A DNA stretch of 46,537 nucleotides, from assembly GCA_903928915.1 (NCBI GenBank), contig CAIYSL010000005.1, forward strand, positions 1 through 46,537. Reading direction: 5' to 3'. Source of the DNA: an uncultured Syntrophobacterales bacterium. GTDB lineage: Bacteria; Desulfobacterota; Syntrophia; Syntrophales; UBA5619. Shown here in pieces: positions 41,964 through 46,537 of the stretch. Positions within the stretch are counted from its first letter, which is position 1. Every line of letters begins with the position of its first letter. The translations under genes were made by a program, and so were the position numbers. Below the pieces are notes generated by a model. The model was not told the DNA's origin and did not search any database. It saw only the letters and a program-made list of their open reading frames with translations.

Positions 41964-43540
41964 CCCGCTGCCGGATCCAGCCCCTTGATCTTTGCCAGGG
42001 CCTCCTCCAGACACTCCTCCGGTGACTTCCCCGTATCCACGAGCAGGTGCGTCCCTGCCGGAAACTCCGTCACCGCATCGAAATCCGTTTTCTGCGCCAG
42101 GTAGATCTCCCACCTGCCGTCGGAGGGGTCCCTCCCGGCCGCCTGCCGGCTGTCGAGGCGCCGCTTCAGGGTCTCCTCCGGCGCGGTGCATTCGATCAGG
42201 AAAAAACCCGCGTCCAGCCCCGTTGCCGTTTCTGCGGCCCGGAGCCGCTCCGGACGGCGCTTGTACGAGGCGTCGATGATCACCGAACGCCCCTCCTTCA
42301 GCCGTCCCGCGGCGATCTCCAGCGCCTTCTCGTAGGTCAGGCGGGAGAACTCGTCGGAATAGATCCCCTGGCCGAAGGGCTCGGTGTGCCGCTCCTGGGG
42401 GCCCGCGGCGAAGAGCTCCTTCCTGAGGACGTCGGTGCGGATCACCTCGGCGCCCAGCCGCGGGGCCAGGTTCTGCGCCAGGACGCTCTTGCCGGTCCCC
42501 GTAAGCCCTGCGGTCAGGATGAGGAGCGGCCGCTCGGGCCGGGCCGCGTAAGTGAAGGCCTGGTCGAAATACCGGGCTGCCGTCCCGTTCGCCTCATTCC
42601 GTCCGGCCGCATCGATCGCCGGGTCGTTGATCCGGAACCCCACCACCTTTCCCCGGACGTAGGCGTAGTAGCAGCGGTAGAAGTCGAGGAGACGCCGGAT
42701 GTCGGTGTCGCCGCTGTGGCGGATGTACGCCGCGACAAAGACCTCCGCCCACTGCGGGTAGCCGTTGTAGTCAAGGTCCATGGCCAGGAAGGCCACCTCG
42801 GCGGCCACGTCGCCGAACCGGAACCGCTCGTTGAACTCGATGCAGTCGAAGATCGTGATCCCGCCGGCAACGCAGATGTGCTCCAGGTGGAGGTCGCCGT
42901 GGCAGTCGCGGATCCGGTGCGCGGCGACGCGGTTCTCGAGGAGGGGCCCCTGCCGTTTCAGAAACGCGCGGTCAAAGGCGCGGATGAAGGCGTACCGGCC
43001 GCGAGGGATCGTGACGTCCACGTAGGCCGCGGTCTGGCTGAAGTTCTCCTCGTGGTTGAACCGGATCGTCTCCACGCCGCCGAGCTCGTCGATCCTTCCG
43101 CCCGTTTCGGCCCTGCCGTGGAAGTCGGCGAGCTTGGCCGCCACGGCGTCGATCATGGCGTGATCGCATTTCCCCTCGGCCAGGAGGCGCTTGAGCATGC
43201 GCTCTTGGGGGAGTTTCTTCATCCGGACGGCGTACTCGACGACCGGGCCGCTCCCGTTCAGGCCGAGCCCGTGGGCGTCTGCGGTTATCCGCTCCAGACC
43301 GAGGTAGGCCTCCGGGGCGAGCCGCCGGTTCAGTCGGAGCTCCTCCTCGCAGTAGAACTTGCGCTTCTCCAGGGTGGTGAAGTCGAGAAACCCGAAGTCA
43401 ACGGCCTTCTTCACCTTGTACACCATCTCTCCACAGATGAAGATGAAGGAGATGTGGGTCTGGACGACCTCTACTCGTTCCGGCCGGTGCGGGTAGAATT
43501 CGGGCCGGCTCATGGCGCTGAACAGTTCCGGATGGGTCAT
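41960..43540 (-). CDS. fused APH-like phosphotransferase and P-loop kinase
   Basis: A 526-residue two-domain protein. The N-terminal part (about 1-330) resembles aminoglycoside phosphotransferase/kinase folds, with a catalytic-type motif CHGDLHLEH at 213-221 and a metal-binding Asp-Cys-Ile-Glu loop after it. The C-terminal part (about 338-526) is a zeta-toxin/gluconokinase-like P-loop kinase with GLTGTGKS at 345-352 and DASYKRRPER. Such fusions are widespread and uncharacterised; the substrate is unknown. ATG 43540 has GGAGA upstream and removes a low-complexity Arg-rich extension. Confidence 0.85.
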   Translation of the reverse strand: MTHPELFSAMSRPEFYPHRPERVEVVQTHISFIFICGEMVYKVKKAVDFGFLDFTTLEKRKFYCEEELRLNRRLAPEAYLGLERITADAHGLGLNGSGPVVEYAVRMKKLPQERMLKRLLAEGKCDHAMIDAVAAKLADFHGRAETGGRIDELGGVETIRFNHEENFSQTAAYVDVTIPRGRYAFIRAFDRAFLKRQGPLLENRVAAHRIRDCHGDLHLEHICVAGGITIFDCIEFNERFRFGDVAAEVAFLAMDLDYNGYPQWAEVFVAAYIRHSGDTDIRRLLDFYRCYYAYVRGKVVGFRINDPAIDAAGRNEANGTAARYFDQAFTYAARPERPLLILTAGLTGTGKSVLAQNLAPRLGAEVIRTDVLRKELFAAGPQERHTEPFGQGIYSDEFSRLTYEKALEIAAGRLKEGRSVIIDASYKRRPERLRAAETATGLDAGFFLIECTAPEETLKRRLDSRQAAGRDPSDGRWEIYLAQKTDFDAVTEFPAGTHLLVDTGKSPEECLEEALAKIKGLDPAAG

Positions 43541-43682
43541 TGCTGTCTCTCCGCTGAATCGTGGCCGGCGATCGGACCCTCCGCGGCGTGCGGCAGGGCG
43601 CCCGCTCGTACGTCCGGGGTCCCTGCTGCGCGCCCGAAAGCCTCGCGCGGTGCGCAAACCATAGCCGAGCCGGCGGGAAATG

Positions 43683-44069
43683 TCAAACCGATGGCGCGCT
43701 GCCCTGCTTTCTTCGGCCGTGCAGCCAGGCCGCGGCGTAGATCGCGCCGTTGAGGAAAAGGATCAGCCCCCCGAGGATGAGCTGATGATCCCGGGTGAGA
43801 CCGTCGGGGTAGAGCAGGGGCATCACGGTACGGTCGACGAACTCCCCGCCGCGGGCCTCCTGGCCGGCCAGGAGGCGGAGCCGGTCCTCCAGCGGCGTGA
43901 GCGGGCAGATCCCGCCGGAGAGTTCGATGAACGCCGCCCAAAGAAAGGCCGGCAGATGCACCCAGCCCCAGCGGGCGCGCCAGAGGACGAGAAACCCGCC
44001 AAGGGCCGCGAACAGGACGAACGCGCAGTGGATGAGGACCACCAGATCAGCCAGGAGACGGTGCGCCAT
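43683..44069 (-). CDS. DUF2784 membrane protein
   Basis: This 128-residue protein has about three to four membrane segments (LLADLVVLIHCAFVLFAALGGF, WVHLPAFLWAAFIEL, LILGGLILFLNGAIYAAAW) and a conserved-looking CPLTPLE after the second one. It matches the DUF2784 family of small inner-membrane proteins with no known role. It stands alone between two unrelated minus-strand genes. Confidence 0.85.
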   Translation of the reverse strand: MAHRLLADLVVLIHCAFVLFAALGGFLVLWRARWGWVHLPAFLWAAFIELSGGICPLTPLEDRLRLLAGQEARGGEFVDRTVMPLLYPDGLTRDHQLILGGLILFLNGAIYAAAWLHGRRKQGSAPSV

Positions 44070-44265
44070 CGTTCCCCCGCAGGAATTGTTTGGACGATGA
44101 TGCTACTGCCGCAGCTACGAAATGATACCACATCGGGCGAGGCTGTCGAAGGACAAAGGACCGATAAGCGTTCTCGATCGATGTGATGCTTACACCTACA
44201 AGTCAATGATAAGAGGAGTCTATAAGAACAATGAATATCGTTTGTACTCTTGAATATGCTGTTCC

Positions 44266-46536
44266 CTATTTCCGCTTCAATTCAGCCCGAATCGCCACGC
44301 CGATCTTGTCCTTCATGTAAGGCTTCTTCACAAAGGCCCCGGCACCTAGTCGTTGGGTCTCCTGCACTCGCTCGGTCTCTGCAAAGCCGCTTACGATGAT
44401 TGCTCTCTGATGAGGGAAATGTTTGATGATCCCCCGGTACGTATCCAACCCATCCATCCCCGGGTCCATGATCATATCCAGTACGAGGACGTCTGCTTTG
44501 TTGACCTTCAGATATTCGATCGCCTCCTCGCCACTGGAAACACTGCTCACGCGATAGCCGAGCCTGGTCAACAGCGCAGTCGCCACCTGCCGCTGGTCCG
44601 CCGAATCGTCAATTACCAGCACCGCTTCACCCTGACCGGCATACTCTTCGCCCCGGACGCTGGCCGCATCATGCGCTGTCTCCTCCCGCGTCGCTGGGAA
44701 ATACAGGGTGAATATGGACCCTTTACCCACCTCGCTGGTGACATCAATGTAGCCGTGATGATCCTTCACCGTCCCCCAGACGATCGCCAGGCCTAGGCCC
44801 GTGCCGCTATTCTTCCCCATGGTCTTGCGGGTGTAAAAGGGTTCGAATATCTTGCCTAGGTGGTCGGGCGGAATCCCCGCACCCGTATCGGATACAGTCA
44901 GCACCACATACTCTCCCTCGTGCACCGCGTCGTATCCTGCAACCGGCCTGTCAATATACCGGTTCTCCGTCCTGATGGTCACGGTGCCCGCGCCGGAAAT
45001 CGCCTCTACCGCATTCGAGACCAGGTTTGTCAGCGTCTTCTCCAGGTGGATCGGCGATCCCTTGATATTCATGATTTCCTCGGCAAGCTCAACCGAGATG
45101 GTTGCGCCGGGATTCATCGCCTTGATATTCGCAAACACGGGGCTGTGGAGAAAACCCGTGACATTGTGGTTAAGGTTTGTTACCGCTGAAACCATCACCC
45201 CTCTGCGTGCCATGGTGAGAAAGTCCTCGATGAGGGCGGCCGCCTTCTGAGTCGATGAGAGGATACTTTCGGCAGACTTTCGCAGCGGGCTCTCTTCCGA
45301 AAGCTGTTCGTAGATAAGTTCCGCATAGGCCATCGAAACGCCCAGTACGTTGTTGAGGTCGTGAGCCACGCCGCCGGCGATCTGGCCAAGGGATTCCATC
45401 TTTTCCGAACGGGCTAACGATTCCTGGAGCTTACGACTTTCCTGCTGATAACGATCGCGTTCCCTACGGGCACTGAGTATCGGAGAAATGAAATCGGCAA
45501 TCTTCTCCAGCAACCTCTGATGTTCATCTGTATAGCCTCCCGGCCGGTTCCCTAATGAAAGAAGGCCAATCGATCGACCGTGTAACCTGATAGGAACTGT
45601 CAGAAAAGAAGTGACTGGAACATGCCCCTGGGGCACTCTAAATTCTCTGTTGGCGTATTTCGATTGGCCCTCTCGGAGCGCACAACCCCATAATGAGTCG
45701 TTCCAAGTTGATTGTGGAAAGACGATTGATTTTTCTGGAATATTGCAATCGTCCCAAATATGATGCGTCATACTGGGAATCACCAGATCGCCGTTGTCCG
45801 CGACAAAACCGAATAATCCGTGAGGGCTTTCAAACTCACAGAGAAGAATCTCCAGCACACCTTTATACATTTCCTCGTCGGAAGCAGTGAGAAATACTTG
45901 CGCAATCCTGTTACGGATAACTATTTCATTTTCTGCGCGCTTGCGATCGGTGATGTCCCTGATAACACTGGTGAAGAAGACTCCTTCTTTTGTTTGCCAT
46001 TTAGTCGCGGTGAATTCTATCGGAATCTCACTGCCGTCCTTTCGAAGTCCGGTCACTTCCAATATCCTACCGCAATGCCTTAACCCCGATTCAGTAACAT
46101 GCCCTATAGCGTCACGATGGTGTTGGCTGTATTCTGCGGGAATCAGCGAGGATATGTCTCTGCCCATTATTTCTCCAGGGGTGTATCCAAAGACCTTCTC
46201 CGCCCCGCTATTCCATAAAATCACGTGTCCTTTTTGGTTGATCGTTATGATGGCATCCGAAGCGGTCTCCACAACAGAACGGAATCTCACTTCGCTTTCC
46301 TCTAGAGATTGAAGGTTCATACTGTTGCGAAGAGCGACCGCTGCAATTTCGCCCAATCCGGTTGCCATTCTGGCATCGTTTTCATCAAATCCACCGGGCT
46401 TGTTCGCCAGTCCGATCACACCGACAACGCTGCCCTCCAGCGGAAGAGGAGCAAACATAACGTTGTCGAGCGACACATGACCCGATGGGATGAATTGCAT
46501 CCATTCGCTGCGCGGGAAGTCGTTTTCATAAACAGG
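44266..46536 (-). CDS. GAF-PAS-GAF hybrid histidine kinase with C-terminal receiver (5' partial)
   Basis: The frame stays open to the right edge (PVYENDFPRSEW precedes the first visible Met at 46500), so the start lies outside the window. Visible from N to C are the end of a GAF domain, a PAS domain (RFRSVVETASDAIITI), a second GAF domain (about 200-350; FLTVPIRLHGRSIGLLSLGN), a phosphoacceptor helix with GGVAHDLNNVLGV, an HATPase (NLVSNAVEAIS, DTGAGIP, GTGLGLA) and a receiver (VLVIDDSADQR, VLVLDMIMDPGMDG, VKKPYM). It is a cytosolic sensor by what can be seen. Base use is less GC-rich than its neighbours, hinting at separate origin. The gap 44070-44265 upstream of its end holds no gene. Confidence 0.9.
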   Translation of the reverse strand, partial: PVYENDFPRSEWMQFIPSGHVSLDNVMFAPLPLEGSVVGVIGLANKPGGFDENDARMATGLGEIAAVALRNSMNLQSLEESEVRFRSVVETASDAIITINQKGHVILWNSGAEKVFGYTPGEIMGRDISSLIPAEYSQHHRDAIGHVTESGLRHCGRILEVTGLRKDGSEIPIEFTATKWQTKEGVFFTSVIRDITDRKRAENEIVIRNRIAQVFLTASDEEMYKGVLEILLCEFESPHGLFGFVADNGDLVIPSMTHHIWDDCNIPEKSIVFPQSTWNDSLWGCALREGQSKYANREFRVPQGHVPVTSFLTVPIRLHGRSIGLLSLGNRPGGYTDEHQRLLEKIADFISPILSARRERDRYQQESRKLQESLARSEKMESLGQIAGGVAHDLNNVLGVSMAYAELIYEQLSEESPLRKSAESILSSTQKAAALIEDFLTMARRGVMVSAVTNLNHNVTGFLHSPVFANIKAMNPGATISVELAEEIMNIKGSPIHLEKTLTNLVSNAVEAISGAGTVTIRTENRYIDRPVAGYDAVHEGEYVVLTVSDTGAGIPPDHLGKIFEPFYTRKTMGKNSGTGLGLAIVWGTVKDHHGYIDVTSEVGKGSIFTLYFPATREETAHDAASVRGEEYAGQGEAVLVIDDSADQRQVATALLTRLGYRVSSVSSGEEAIEYLKVNKADVLVLDMIMDPGMDGLDTYRGIIKHFPHQRAIIVSGFAETERVQETQRLGAGAFVKKPYMKDKIGVAIRAELKRK

Positions 46537-46537
46537 C

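Noticed and set aside
1-46537. CRISPR arrays, tRNA/rRNA genes, transposases and phage genes
   Set aside because: None was seen on reading through the window; TTCGAA-type motifs noticed lie inside coding sequence.

Overview
The window looks like part of the chromosome of a GC-rich, anaerobic, Wood-Ljungdahl-pathway bacterium, most likely a Desulfobacterota (former Deltaproteobacteria) lineage of the acetogenic, syntrophic or sulfate-reducing type. This rests on the gene content: HdrA/MvhD electron-transfer proteins, a MetV/MetF pair, formate-tetrahydrofolate ligase, FolD, a hydrogenase-4-like membrane complex, corrinoid methyltransferases with a reductive activator, paaK with an ACT-domain partner, and BamD. 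The genus cannot be fixed from the sequence alone.

Region 1 (1-16275, all +) is a long, tightly spaced operon for the methyl branch of the Wood-Ljungdahl pathway. In order it holds a fused HdrA/NfnB-like/HdrA protein (cut by the left edge), mvhD, a double hdrA, a second mvhD that reads through an in-frame TGA as selenocysteine, metV, metF, a receiver-PAS-histidine kinase, an HTH-receiver protein, a second metF-like gene, fhs and folD. A strong hairpin terminator at 16330-16363 closes it. Electrons from the Hdr/Mvh proteins probably feed MetVF; Fhs and FolD supply methylene-THF; the two signalling genes inside the operon probably control it.

Region 2 (16404-25969) holds a pseudo-receiver gene behind a near-consensus sigma-54 promoter, an NtrC-type regulator, and a divergent six-gene operon for a hydrogenase-4/Ech-like membrane complex. 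The large subunit has lost all the NiFe cysteines and the small subunit three of the four cluster cysteines. It therefore belongs with the energy-converting hydrogenase-related (Ehr) complexes and appears to have no conventional redox centre.

Region 3 (26142-35931) is a corrinoid methyl-transfer island: a UroD-family methyltransferase, two corrinoid proteins, an MtrH/AcsE-like methyl-THF methyltransferase, a DUF1638 protein, a RACo-like activator, an MFS carrier, a small c-type cytochrome and a PocR-AraC regulator. It resembles O-demethylase (methoxy- or methyl-compound using) systems. Several genes here look less GC-rich than Region 1.

Region 4 (36089-46537) is mixed: mobA, queF, paaK-ACT, a small duplicated Cys-motif protein, a MITE-like palindromic repeat, an MTA/purine phosphorylase, trxA, bamD, a fused kinase, a DUF2784 membrane protein, and a hybrid PAS/GAF histidine kinase cut by the right edge. 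No tRNA, rRNA, CRISPR array, transposase or origin was seen.
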